A stretch of 64,000 nt of DNA from Atherinomorus stipes (lineage: Eukaryota; Chordata; Actinopteri; Atheriniformes; Atherinidae): contig JALJCO010001097.1 in NCBI GenBank assembly GCA_023101725.1, forward strand, positions 124,001 to 188,000, given 5' to 3'. The translations under genes were made by a program, and so were the position numbers. Below are positions 39,301-49,200 of the stretch, one piece after another. Each line of letters opens with the position of its first letter. Positions within the stretch are counted from its first letter, which is position 1. The notes under the pieces are model-generated. The model was not told the origin of the DNA. It did no database searches and worked only from the letters and a program-made list of their open reading frames with translations.

Positions 39301-40105
39301 TGAAAATGGAAAATTCCTGTCATTTAATACACTTACCTTACAATACGGGATCAATAGTACTAAATTCTTAGAATACCATCAACTTAAATCTATATTAAGC
39401 AAAAAATATACCTCTAACCAACTGATCTTGCAGACTCCGGTCAGGGTAGCAGAATTCCTGAATCTCTCTATCCCCAAACTACTGTCGAAAATATATAGAT
39501 TATTATTAAAACTGGATGATTCAATTTCCCTTCCAACTTCGAAGTGGGAGGCTGACTTGTCCAGAACCCTTAACCAAAACACATGGACACAGATATGTTT
39601 AAACACGTTCCTAATGACTAAAAACTCAAATATACAGTTGATACAATTCAAGGTTTTACACAGAGTACATTACACAGGACAGAGGATGTTCAAGATGGGT
39701 CTGTCACCTTCAAATATTTGTTTGCACTGCAATGAGAATACAATAGACAATTATCTTCACGCCTTGTGGTCTTGTCCACCTGTCCAGAGGTTTTGGCTTC
39801 AGGTATGCGATGACCTGTCAGCGTGGCTCAGGTGTAACTTCCCTGCAAGCCCCACACTGTGTTTACTGGGGGACTTGGATGAGATCAATACGGTAACCAA
39901 TTATGCACATATGATACTTACTGTATTATGTATTGCAAAGAAAACTATCTTGGTAAACTGGAAATCCAAAAATAATCTGAGCATTAGCCAGTTTAGGAAT
40001 CTCTTAGTAGACCATATCAGTATTGAGATGATGTCTGCCTCCTCTAAGAACCAGTTAGATGAATTCCACTCCCTCTGGTCCCCTGTGATTAGCTCCATCA
40101 CTTAA
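36361..40105 (+). pseudogene. LINE ORF2 (endonuclease, reverse transcriptase, Cys/His knuckle) with three frameshifts
   Basis: The frame opens at ATG 36361 with an AP-endonuclease domain: KIVTWNVHGAG, LQETHL, GGDFNM (36766-36783), RLDYFLI and SDHAPV (about 37033). The frame changes at an A9 run (37267-37275), at about 37706-37722 and at about 38933-38942; outside these points no stop interrupts it. The reverse transcriptase lies at about 37746-38700, with NNKAPGPDGYPVEFYK, YRPISLIN, AEKAFDRVNW, QRGTRQGCPLSP and the catalytic YADD at 38448-38459. A C-terminal CLHC...H...WSC knuckle is near 39718-39776. The total of about 1248 codons is normal for the family. The enzyme nicks target DNA and primes cDNA on it. 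The three single-base shifts make this copy a pseudogene, unless they are assembly errors. Confidence 0.9.
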
Positions 40106-43100
40106 CGTTGGTGTAGGAGAGCGGCCTCGGCGATGTGGGGGTTGGGTGCCGGCGAGTGCTTGATGGCTATGGATCCCTGGCGGTTGACTTGGGGGGGGGG
40201 TCTGGGCTGCCTCGCCGCTGGGGCGGGGCTGTATCCAGCCCGATGGGGGGCATGAGGGTCAGCGGTTGGGGCTGCTCTGCGGCGGTGGGCGGGTCGCTGG
40301 TGGGGCCCTGGCCGGTGGCTGTCGGCTGGCGCCGGGTGGCCGGGGTCGTCCCGGGGCGGGGGGCGGGGGGCCCTGGGCCCCGGTGCTCCGGGGTGGCCCC
40401 TGCCTCCGGGGCCGGGGGACCCGGCTTGGCGCTGGGGGGGGGCGGGCCGGCGGGGCGTGCCTCCTCTGGATTTGGCCGGTCCTCACGACCTGGTGACGTC
40501 TGGTCACTGCGCCGGGGCGCCTCTGCTGTGTGCGTGCGGGTGTGTGTGCTGGTGGGGGTGTGTGTGTGGTGGGGCTGGGGGGTGTATCGTTGTCGTGTCT
40601 GTGTCGGGATGTGGGCATCCGGGATGTTGGTGTCGCGGGAGCGGCCGTGTGGGGGGTGTGGATTTCCCCTGTGCTTGTCCTGCGTGTGGGGCTCTGGGGG
40701 TCGCGGACGGAGCTGCGCTTTCCGCCGGGGTGCTTGGTTTTCGGCGGACCCGTGGTCATGTCGTGTCGTATCGATGTTGGGGTGTCTGGCGTGGCTGTCG
40801 GGGTGTGGGGTTTTGTCCATATCGTTCAGCTCTAGTGTGTGGAGGTGGGGGGTTGCGGGGTGGCCGGGTCTTTTCCACGCCGGGTGCCTGTCCCGCCTGG
40901 CCGCTGTGTCGGTTGGGGCTGGCCTGCACTGGTGGTCTCGTACGGGTTGGTCTCGCGTGGTCCGGGGGCTGGGGGCGGTGGACTTGTGGCGTGGGGGGGC
41001 TGGTGGCCCCGCGGTCCCCGTCCTTGGTATGTGTAGGTGGGTGTGTGACTGGAGGGGGGCGTGAATGCGGTTGTGTGTGTGTGTGGCTGCCTGTGGGGGG
41101 GTGTGGAGATGGGTGGGTGGGTGGGGGTGCATGGATGATGGGTGTTTGGGTGCGGGGGTGGTGGTGCATTGGTGGGGTTTGTGTGTGTCAGGTTGGGGGG
41201 GGGGGGGGGGGGGGGGGGAGGAAAGGGGGAGAAAAAGGAAAAAAAAAAAAAAAAAAAAATAGCAGCTCTGCGTGCCTCTTGGGGGTTTGCGAGGCCTGGG
41301 GATGTTGGGCCGGTGACTCTGGCCCCTCCGCCGACCCTTTCCGCTTCCGTCCCTTTTCCCCCTCCCTGGCCTGGCGTGGTCGAGCGCCCCCAGGGGCTGA
41401 GGCTGGCCCCTCTGTGCTGAACGCCGGACGCCGGGCCGTGGGGGCGGCCATGCCTGCCCTTTCTGCCCTGGGGGGATCCCGGGAGGCAGGGGTACCTAAT
41501 GCCGGTAACGGCTCTTCTTCCAGGGGGGAATTCATACCCCCCTGGTCTCCCTTCCCAAGACCCCCCCCCCCCCCCCCCTGCTCTACCTCACACACACACA
41601 CGTAGGGTTTTGGGGAGGGAGCGTGTCAAGCGGGCGTGGTGAGGGAGGGCACCAAAGTGCCTTTGCTTGCCACGTCTAGAGGCAGCCTGCTCCCCAGTTT
41701 TAACCACACTTAGACACCTAAACACATAAAATAACAACAGCTCACAACCACTTCTGAGGGGCGGGCCATATAGTGTGTGGTAGGAGGGAGGGGCCGGTTG
41801 GGGGGACATGCCCCCTACGCGACCCCACTCCCGGCATGACTTGGCACTGCCCCTTAGTTTTAACTGCAAACAACACACATCTTACACACACAGTCATGAG
41901 TGGGGGGTGGGGGGGGGGACAGGGTCCTTTCATACCCCGGTCTCCCGGGCGCTACTGGGGGAGGGGGGGGGACAGTGGCTACTTCACGCGCCAGTGGTTA
42001 AGGCTGGCTGCATTGCGGGGGATCTGCTGGCCTGGGGGATGCCTGGCCTGCTGCGTCCGGGGGTGGGGGATGGGGGGGGTGGTGGTGGGGGGAACGTGTT
42101 GGGGGCTTGGAACTCGCGGCTCCTTCCCCGGCCCGAGCTACCACTCAGGAGGCACGAGGGCATGGGCAAGAGAGAGGTGGGTATGTGAGAATAATGAATG
42201 AGAGTGTGAAGGAGGAAATGTGGGAGGGAGGAACTTGGGCTGGAAGAGGGAGGAGATGTGGGTAAGTGGTTGAAGGAAAGGGGGGATGGAGGAAGGAGTG
42301 GCATGCTCGTGAGTGTCTAGTAGGGATGGTCGTGAGGGGCTGAAGGAAGGAAGGGCGGGAGTGTGATAGGTCAGAGGGATGGGCGGGGTTGGACATGTAA
42401 GGGGGGGACTGTATGGGGTATTGGGGGTATAGGGAGGTGGGGGCGTATGTGTGGGGGGGGTGGGGAGGGGTTGGTGCAGTTATGTGGGGGGAGTGCATGT
42501 GTGTGTTAGAGGGTATGAGGAGGTGGGGGTAGGTGTGGACAGTGGAGGGAGGAGAGTGTTGGGGGTGGAGAGAGGAGTGAGTGTGGGTATGTAAGGTCGG
42601 AGGGCGGAGTGGGTGGGTGTGTGCGTGTGTGGGGGGGGTACACGGAGGTGTTGGGTAGGGCTGGGCGGTGTGGGCGGAGGTTCGTACCTCGGTATTCGTG
42701 CCGGGCATCTTGGTGTCGGTGCGGTGCGGTGTGGCTGCGGGTTGGTTGGGGGCCGGGCGCTTTGGTGGGGGGTGCGGTTTTGTTTGTGGCTTCCGGGGTT
42801 TTTTTGTGCGGGGCGGGCGCAGGGGGGATCTGTATCTTGTATGTGGTTGCTCTTGCGGTATTGATGTCTTGGGTGCCTGTGTCTCGATGTGGGGGCGGTG
42901 ACGGTATATCTTTCAGCCCCAGTGTTGGGGTGGGTGTGTGGGGAGTGTGTGTGTGGGCGTGGTGGCGGGGTGGGGGGGTGGGAGAGGTGGTGGCGCCCTG
43001 GTGTCAGGTGTATCAGGGACTTTGGGGTGGGGGCTGGCCTGCCCTGGGGGGGCGTCGTCTGGGGGGTCCGGTCCTCCTGGGTTTCGGTTGGGCCGCCCGG

Positions 43101-43452
43101 GTCCGGGGGGGGGGTGGCTGCTCCTGGGCGCTTGGGCCCTGGGCCCGGCGCTGTCTCCGCTCCGGGGGACGCCCGGCGCCCGGTGGGGTCGGCAGCTGCT
43201 GGTCTTGGTCCGCTGGGGCCTGGGCCTCCAGACTGCGGGGGGCTCCGGCTGGGGCCGCTTTTTGCCGCCCTTCGGGGGATGCATGTCCGCTCTTTGGGGG
43301 GGGGTAGCTGGGATCTGGGCCTCTGGGTGGCTGCTGGGGGCCTGGGTCGCGAGCCTTGCGGGCTTCCTCCTCCTTGCAGAGACGAGGCTGCATCTGCATG
43401 ACTGTATCACCACGGAGCACCCTTTATTATGCATGTTGACACTGTGACACTG
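40106..43452 (+). other. LINE 3' untranslated region, extremely G-rich on the sense strand
   Basis: About 3.3 kb with dense runs of five or more G on the plus strand, including G24 (41195-41218) followed shortly by A21 (41239-41259). Two blocks (about 40130-40860 and 42620-43300) share order and phrases, such as GGGCCCTGGGCCC-like text and ATCGATGTTGGGGTGTCTGG versus ATTGATGTCTTGGGTGCCTG, suggesting an old internal duplication. Long open frames on both strands translate to Gly/Arg/Trp- or Pro-rich sequence and reflect composition. G-quadruplex-forming 3' ends are known in mammalian L1. Attribution to the LINE rests on its position between ORF2 and the A tail. Confidence 0.65.
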
Positions 43453-43563
43453 CTTCCCATTGCGATGACTAGGTCGTACCTCTTCTTTACTTCCCATTGC
43501 GATGACTAGGTTGTACCTCTTCTCTACTTCCCATTGCGCTGACTAGGTTGTACCTCTTCTCTG
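43453..43563 (+). repeat. Three tandem 37-bp units in the LINE 3' region
   Basis: Units start CTTCCCATTGCGATGACTAG at 43453, 43490 and 43527 and differ by only a few bases (for example GTCGTACC versus GTTGTACC). The composition changes abruptly here from G-rich to balanced sequence, marking the boundary between the G-rich block and the pyrimidine-rich 3' end. Confidence 0.93.
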
Positions 43564-43880
43564 CGTAGTTCTGCGTGTGTTTGTATGATCTGAGGATATT
43601 TAAGCCACCTGCAGGTACTCCTGTAGGGGATTGCTTGTTTTGTTTTCCAACAGAGACCTTGGTTGTTTAGGGATCGCGGTACAGATGTACCAGTGAACTG
43701 TGTAAGTGGATTCATGTTTTCTCTTCTCTCTCTCTTCCTCTTCCTTACTCCTCTCTCTCTGTTTCACTTTCTATCATTACCTCTATTCACTTTCATTTCT
43801 CCCTTGTCAGGCCCAGCAGTATGAAATGGAATGGTGTAATAGACAAATGTTTAAATAAAGAAATAAAATGAATAAACATG
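43564..43880 (+). terminator. LINE 3' end with polyadenylation signals
   Basis: A pyrimidine-rich stretch (TCTCTCTCTCTTCCTCTTCC and similar) leads to GTCAGGCCCAGCAGTATGAA and then to A-rich sequence with AATAAA at about 43854, 43862 and 43871. This looks like the usual 3' end of fish L1 elements as I recall them. The A tail does not follow here but only after another ~115 bp. Confidence 0.6.
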
Positions 43881-43996
43881 ATATCAAGTGGAGCCTTATG
43901 TTCATAAAGCTCCGCTTGATAAAGCAAAACTGTTCAACAGAATAAAGCAATCAGATTTCCATTCTGCTTGCTTCAATGCTGGACAGGACAAGTAAG

Positions 43997-44028
<32 letters not shown>
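43881..44028 (+). other. Extra 3' segment ending in A32 (candidate 3' transduction)
   Basis: After the LINE's own polyadenylation signals comes about 115 bp of unrelated-looking sequence with the palindrome and a further AATAAA (43941-43946), then A32 (43997-44028). Tc1 family B sequence resumes immediately afterwards. Read-through transcription into flanking DNA with use of a later signal would produce this arrangement. The alternative is that this is simply the true tail of this LINE subfamily. Confidence 0.45.
43882..43921. repeat. Near-perfect 40-bp palindrome after the LINE 3' end
   Basis: TATCAAGTGGAGC (43882-43894) pairs with GCTCCGCTTGATA (43909-43921), and the intervening TTATG/CATAA extends the stem around a two-base loop. 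There is one mismatch, which would be a G-U pair in RNA. It lies between the LINE AATAAA signals and the A32 tail. Confidence 0.85.
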
Positions 44029-44030
<2 letters not shown>

Positions 44031-44461
44031 AATAGAACTCAGCTTTCCAAAGATGTGATAAACCACAGTTAATTCATGCTTTAACGGGGGGGGGGGGGGG
44101 GTTCATTCCTTACTCATACAAATCTTTATTTAAAATCTTTATTTAAAAACTGCATTCTGTGTTTACTTGTGTTATTTTTGTCTCACATTTAAATTTGTTT
44201 AATGATCTAAAACATATAAGTGTGACAAACATGCAAAAGAATAGTAAGAATAAGAAAACCTTTATTTGTCCCACAATGCAGAAATTTGCAATTCTGCAAC
44301 AGCTCACAAACAGCGGACCAGTCTGGTTAAAGGTAGCTAGTGAATAGACAGAAAAACTTACAAACATAAACAAAGGATAGATTAAAATAAACTAAGAAAA
44401 GTTAAGTAGACTGTTAAAAATAAGAAATCAGGAAGTGGGCAAAAATTTTTTCAGACAACTG
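44031..44461 (-). mobile_element. Right end of Tc1-like family B element
   Basis: GAACTCAGC...GATGTGATAAACCACAGTTAA marks the resumption of the Tc1 element, followed by G16 (44086-44101) where the inner direct repeat is expected. The terminal inverted repeat complementary to 33459-33620 follows. The repeat is interrupted by an insertion at 44244-44422 and finishes at 44461 before TA. Confidence 0.82.
44244..44422 (-). mobile_element. ~180-bp retroelement-like insertion inside the Tc1 terminus
   Basis: The Tc1 repeat breaks after ATGCAAAAGAATA and resumes AGAAATCAGG, with a near-duplicate AARAATA on both sides (44237-44243 and 44416-44422). The insert includes ACCTTTATTTGTCCCACAAT, which resembles the 3' end of fish LINE or SINE elements read on the minus strand. 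It has no coding capacity. The intact order is visible by comparison with the left terminus at 33500-33530. Confidence 0.65.
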
Positions 44462-45198
44462 TACTTAACTCACTGGTTGCCATTCACGTGTTTCCACGTT
44501 AATTCAAATCCGAAAGTTAACTGCCAATCACGTGTTTCCACATAGATTAAGGGTTTTAATCGGGGGAGCTGTTTTAATCCCTGGAGGAGCTTGTCAGAGA
44601 GAACCAAAGGCTGATCATAATTTTTTCGGTAGTTTTCATCTGATCCAGCAGATGGCGGAGTCAGACAAGCTTAAAAAAAAACCTACCAGGAAGTGATGCG
44701 CTTCCATGATGCTTCCTGTGTTGTTAGCGGTTGTTAGAGCTAACGGCTGTTAGCCGAAGAAGTGTGCTCGAATTCAACTGCTTCGAGGGCGAGAGAACAT
44801 GGCGACCGGTCGTAATCGAAGCAGTTTAGGAGGTGGATGAAGGAGGAAAGTTTGTGGAAAAAGTGATCGGTGACAGACAGACATGATCGATCGAAGACAC
44901 GATGGAAATACAGCAGCTAAGTGCGGCAGCTGAAAGTGAAAGTAAGTCTACAGCATGCGGTTGTTTCCCGCGGGGGAGGGGGGGGGGGGGGGGGGGTGGC
45001 ACTGCGTGCGCACCTAAGCTGCAGTGGAAAGAGAATGAGGGAGAGGGGAGGAGTAGAGAGACGTTTCTGCTCTATGTTTCTGTCAAATATTATGTTGTGA
45101 AACAAACTTGTTGTGACTTATTTAGCTAGTAAATAATTATTTTATTTCGTTATTTTGCCAATAACGAAAGACAGGAGACAAAGGTGCTGGCTTATGTT

Positions 45199-45229
45199 AG
45201 GAAGTAGTGGAGTTGTGCATAAAGCCCAT
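45199..45229. repeat. Solo arm of the 10268-10438 MITE-like family
   Basis: AGGAAGTAGTGGAGTTGTGC followed by ATAAAGCCCAT is the reverse complement, with one change, of the left arm of the element at 10268. No second arm is found nearby, and the next sequence is a different repeat. Confidence 0.7.
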
Positions 45230-45234
45230 CAAGA

Positions 45235-45420
45235 AATTCATTCTCTGCATTTAGCCCATCTCAGGTTGAACCTGAGAACAGTGAGCAGCCAATTGCAGCG
45301 CCCAGGGAGCAGTTGGTGGGGGTTAAGGACATTGCTCAGGGGTCCATGGTGGTTCACCTGAGTGCCATGTCGGGCCTCAAACCCAGGTCTGCCTCCCATA
45401 GAGACAGTGGGAGACAGCGC
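45235..45420. repeat. Common teleost interspersed repeat (CTCTGCATTTAGCCCATC type)
   Basis: Phrases such as CTCTGCATTTAGCCCATC, AGTGAGCAGCCAATTGCAGC and GCGCCCAGGGAGCAGTTGG mark a dispersed repeat I recall in many fish genomes. Part of it recurs near 34267-34320 beside the poly-T retroelement tail. Confidence 0.5.
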
Positions 45421-45875
45421 GTTCACGAGGCAAATGTCAAAGCCAAAACAAAGTTTTATCAGGACAGAGCAAGTGAAGGAAAATGATGTCCCAACAGAGA
45501 AAAACGTGATAAAAACGTAACGGCACGGTTGATGGAGAGGATCCGTGGAGTAAAAGGGCTGGATTCTGATGAATATAAGGAGCGGACGTCTGACGTGAAG
45601 TTAACCAAACAGTGTTAGCTTCTGTAGTTACATTAGCAGCTTGTCCGCTCGTCAACCACCGTTTACTGGTCTCTTACACAAAAGATAATAAGTTACACAA
45701 GCAGCAACACTTACCGGCTGCATGTCCTCACTAATAAGTATAATCCACTGGTCTCTGGTAAAGCTGTCCCTGCTGTTAAAGCACCAAAAACTGCTGAATT
45801 TCTGCCGAGGCAACTTAGCACGGCTATCTCCCACCTCCTCCTCCTCGTCGGAGTTACCTGCCACGGTCTACTCAG

Positions 45876-46056
45876 TGGCAGGTAATCAGCTGCCTTCAGG
45901 TGGTGCTAAAGACACTAGCTTAGCAGCTCGCTCGCAACCTCTCTAGTTCATGTCATAACAGCTGGTCATAACTCCTCCATGGCAGGTAATCAGCTGCTTT
46001 TAGGTGGTGCTAAAGAGGCTAGCTTAGCAGCTAGCAGCCTCTCTAGTTCACGTCAT
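45876..46056 (+). repeat. Direct duplication of 77-81 bp
   Basis: Unit 1 (45876-45956) and unit 2 (45980-46056) both start TGGCAGGTAATCAGCTGC and end CCTCTCTAGTTCAYGTCAT, with the internal GGTGGTGCTAAAG shared. A 10-bp hairpin, TACCTGCCAC (45855-45864) against GTGGCAGGTA (45875-45884), overlaps the start of unit 1. No coding role is seen. Confidence 0.85.
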
Positions 46057-46260
46057 TCGGAGAAAGAAATTCAATTCGTGTACAGTGGAGAGTGCGTGCT
46101 TGTGGCAGATCTGGTAAGAAGAGAGAGCCCGCACTCAAAGACGAAGTCACTTTCACTCTTCGGAGTTTCTGGCACATTATGACTGAGGTCCCGTTCCAGT
46201 ACACGTTTTAACGTGAAAAAGTGGGATTTCCGGTGATGACTCCTTTAAACATGTTCATTA

Positions 46261-49200
46261 TCTACGATCTCTCCGTTCAAGGCCTTCCAAGCGGATCGGA
46301 CCAAACAAAATCACTCTTATCTCGCATCACACCATGAGAAGATCAGATGTGATGTTTTTTGCAAACATCCGAAAATCGGACCTTTACTGGCTTTGATCGA
46401 AAGAGGAAGATTGGGAAATAAATTGGGCTAATTTTCCTGCAGTGTGTACCTGCCTTAAAGTATGGAACTGAACCCTGAATTTTTTTTGTATTGCTGCACC
46501 CCTAATTACACTGCAGTGATTTTCTGCAGAGGAATCTTAAAAAAAACATTTTAAAACAGCCACCTCATCAATAGTTATGGTGATCTAGGAACTCTTCATC
46601 TTGAACAGCTTAAAATCTAAAAAAACAATAAAGCTGCCCTCCAAGTTAGATGTGAATAATGTTATATTAAAGCTGAAGACACATTTTCAGTCCATGGCCC
46701 TTATAAAACCATAGGTAAGAGCAAAAAACAAGTCTCTGTGTCTAAAATTTGTGTATTATTGTGTGATTTATCATGATGCCTTATTTCATTCAGGGGACAG
46801 CAGCAGCTTCAGGGCTAATTTGGTGTCACCAAGACAGGTTCCATGACGTTTCTTGGTTTATATGATCCTTACGAATAATTTACTAAATGTATTGTCAGAA
46901 AGTCAGAAACAATAAGGGAATGATGGCTCTTTGAGGAGTCTATGTGACATACAGCCTATTCACTTTCTGTTCATTTTTTGTCCCTGATTATGGAGAGTAA
47001 CTGCCCTACACAGTGCTTTCTCTTAACAAGTGAGGCTTACAAATCACCCCTGCAGCAGTTGGAGGACTTGAAGGCACTCAGTGCAAGGTTTTACTGCCTG
47101 TCTTCTAAGAATGGCTCCCTGAAGGCTCCTATGATAATAGCTCACAGCCGTGCCCTTCACGGAACCTCACATCGAGTACACCCCTAAAGCAGAATGGAAA
47201 GGCATGTCAGCTTACTCAATGGGGTGTCATATCAAATCACCCACTGCTTTCTGATCATGGGCAGAAGCTGGCATGAAATAGTACTGCATGAAACTTACAT
47301 ACTTACTTGAAATTCAGTCAGTTTGGACATAAACTTTTTGACCCTGATTTTTTTTTCTTCCAGAGTAACTGAGATATAACATCTTCTATCTATGTAAAGG
47401 AATTAGTTCCCTGTAGTGTTAAATTATCTAAAAATTACTGATGATAACAAAATCACAAGTGCCTTGGAATCCAAATGAATACCTTACAATGATGCTGGAC
47501 CAAATAAAACTGGGAAAAACAAGGCAAATCCAGTTTTAAAAGAAAAGAAAATGTGAAATAAAATTAAACGTTCATACCTAATATGATTTATCAAACCTTA
47601 TGAGTAAAGTCTGAGGTCTTGCCAGTAGTTTTGAGTTTATTGAAAGTGCTAATGTTTTACGAATATGGTATTAAAACACAGCAACTCAGCAAGAGTACAT
47701 TCAGAGTAGACAGCAAACTGCACCAAGTTACAAAACAAAAAGAGACTTTGGAGAAATGATAACATTCCCTGATTTTATTCACGGAGGTCATGTTGTAAAA
47801 CAAAAATAAGCACTTTCAGCACCTGTAAAACTGTAAATGCATCTATTGCTCCTGCTCCTCAGCCACAGCAAACCCCCGCCTCATCCTTCCCCTCTGGTTG
47901 TCAGAAACAAGCTGATGTGCATCCCCTTACAACTTGTCATTGAGGTCAACTTTTACAGGCTTTTCTTCTCAATAAAGCAATCATTGTCAAATGTCACATG
48001 GGTTCATAACCCATGAACCCATGTGCTCTGCATCCGCTTCACTCCTTCTTGTGTCTGCTGAGCAAGGCTGCAGCTCCTAGTTGATCATGTTAACTAACAA
48101 ACTCAGCAATTCTACATGCAAGTCCCACCAATGAAAGCACACATTGTTGTCAAAGATCTTTTCAGATTGAATTATTCCCCTGAATTGATGTAATATTGTA
48201 TCATGATGAAAATTCTGATTTGCATTAATATTTATGTCCAGAAATACCAGAAAATGAATTCTGGCTTCTATCGTAACCTTAATTAAAAGTAAAAGTTTTT
48301 GTTCTGCTGATGGACCCTGAATGGATGTGTAAGCAGCATAAATAGTCACTGAGTGCTACATTTTAAAGCGCTTACGTCTGTACTCCGTCATTGGTTAATG
48401 TCTACTTCCGCTTTACTTAAAGGTTGCAGACAAATGTCCCAAACACAGCAAAAGAGACTATATAAGGACAATACAAGGAGAGGAGAAGATCTCTGCAAAG
48501 AAACACACCATCACACACTTCTAATAAATAATAAGACAGAGTGATTACTTCACTATTATAGCTATTATCAGGGCTTTTAAGTCTAAGGATTCAAACATTT
48601 TAAGGTAAAAACAGCATTTCAACATGTTTTAGCAAATGTAGAGTCATGTGTACCATTACTCTACACAGTATGTAACACCTTTAGTTACGTACTGTTATCA
48701 AGCATTATTAAGGTTAATATGCATTTTGTTAGAGAGGATTCTGTTTGTCATATCTTTTTAAAGGGTAAGTAAGTTGGACAAAGATGACACCAAATAGATG
48801 TTTGGGAGAGAAACCCAACAGCAACTTTGTTCCAACAGGAAAACACAGCAGAGACTAAATGAATGATTGCACAAATATCACTGTGTCAGAAAATATTTCC
48901 CTGCAGAAAAAAAAGGCAAAACTAGGCAAAATCTCAAATGGTCACATTGTCCAGGTCGCTGCAACCAACTTAACCAGAATTAGTCTTAGCTGTCGGAGGT
49001 AAGTGAGTGGCTCAATAAACACAAAAAAGGGAAAGCACACAAAAAAAGAGACATCCATCCATCCAACCATCCATCATAACTGGTGCTACGGTGAAGCCAA
49101 TTTCCACAAAGCTGCTAAGCTGATTGAGGCAGACCAAATCTGTTTCACCAGCTTACATTCCTTCAAAATGGCCATCTCACTTCCAATATCACGGGCTTTT

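Larger units (their letters stand above)
34330..44028 (+). mobile_element. L1/Tx1-type LINE, near full length, plus strand
   Basis: The element carries a G-rich 5' region, ORF1 (34915-35688), a 36-bp minisatellite spacer, ORF2 in three broken frames (36361-40105), a G-rich 3' untranslated region of about 3.3 kb, a pyrimidine-rich 3' end with GTCAGGCCCAGCAGTATG, AATAAA signals and a terminal A32 tail (43997-44028). The coiled-coil/RRM ORF1 and AP-endonuclease ORF2 with a YADD polymerase place it in the L1 clade, probably the fish Tx1/L1 group. The exact 5' boundary is uncertain, because the first few hundred bases are homopolymer-rich. It interrupts the Tc1 family B element. Confidence 0.85.
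33459..44461 (-). mobile_element. Tc1-like family B element split by nested retroelements (outer boundaries)
   Basis: The left terminus, CAGTTGTGTGAAAAAGTG, begins at 33459 after a TA. The right terminus ends at 44461 with the complement CAGACAACTG, also followed by TA. About 160 bp inside each end are reverse complements, sharing ACATATAAGTGTGACAAACA and AAATTTGTTTAATGAT. An inner repeat of the end motif, CCTGTGTGAAAAAGTGTTCC (33651), gives the IR/DR layout known from Sleeping-Beauty-like Tc1 elements. Between the arms lie a deleted transposase relic, a minus-strand retroelement tail and a plus-strand L1, so the original element of perhaps 1 kb now spans 11 kb. Confidence 0.8.
44465..46260. 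other. Unidentified GC-richer segment with duplications
   Basis: The region differs from its AT-rich surroundings. It has paired CACGTGTTTCCACRT motifs near 44485 and 44527, an exon-like start ATGGAAATACAGCAGCTAAG (44902) that reaches GTAAGT within about 40 bp, a G-run block (44970-44997) and an acidic stretch DEEEEVGDS on the minus strand near 45850. The 77-81-bp direct duplication at 45876-46056 also lies here. It may be the 5' region of a larger DNA transposon, or a dead first exon. I could not find matching termini or a transposase. Confidence 0.35.

Noticed and set aside
40135..41605. Long open frames on both strands (up to 382 codons) in the G-rich block
   Set aside because: They overlap in all frames, translate to Gly/Trp/Arg- or Pro/His/Thr-rich sequence, show no domain and are explained by the lack of A/T-rich stop codons.
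42145..43497. Further 130-232-codon frames on both strands
   Set aside because: Same cause as above: GC-rich LINE 3' UTR with no conserved motif.
45652..45864. Minus-strand acidic frame (DEEEEVGDS) as a small gene
   Set aside because: It has no ATG: an in-frame stop lies just upstream of a GTG. The frame also runs past a possible splice donor; kept only as part of an unexplained segment.
48340..48545. TATA-like CTATATAAGG with GC-richer upstream sequence as a promoter
   Set aside because: No first exon, start codon with a long frame, or splice donor follows; insufficient support.
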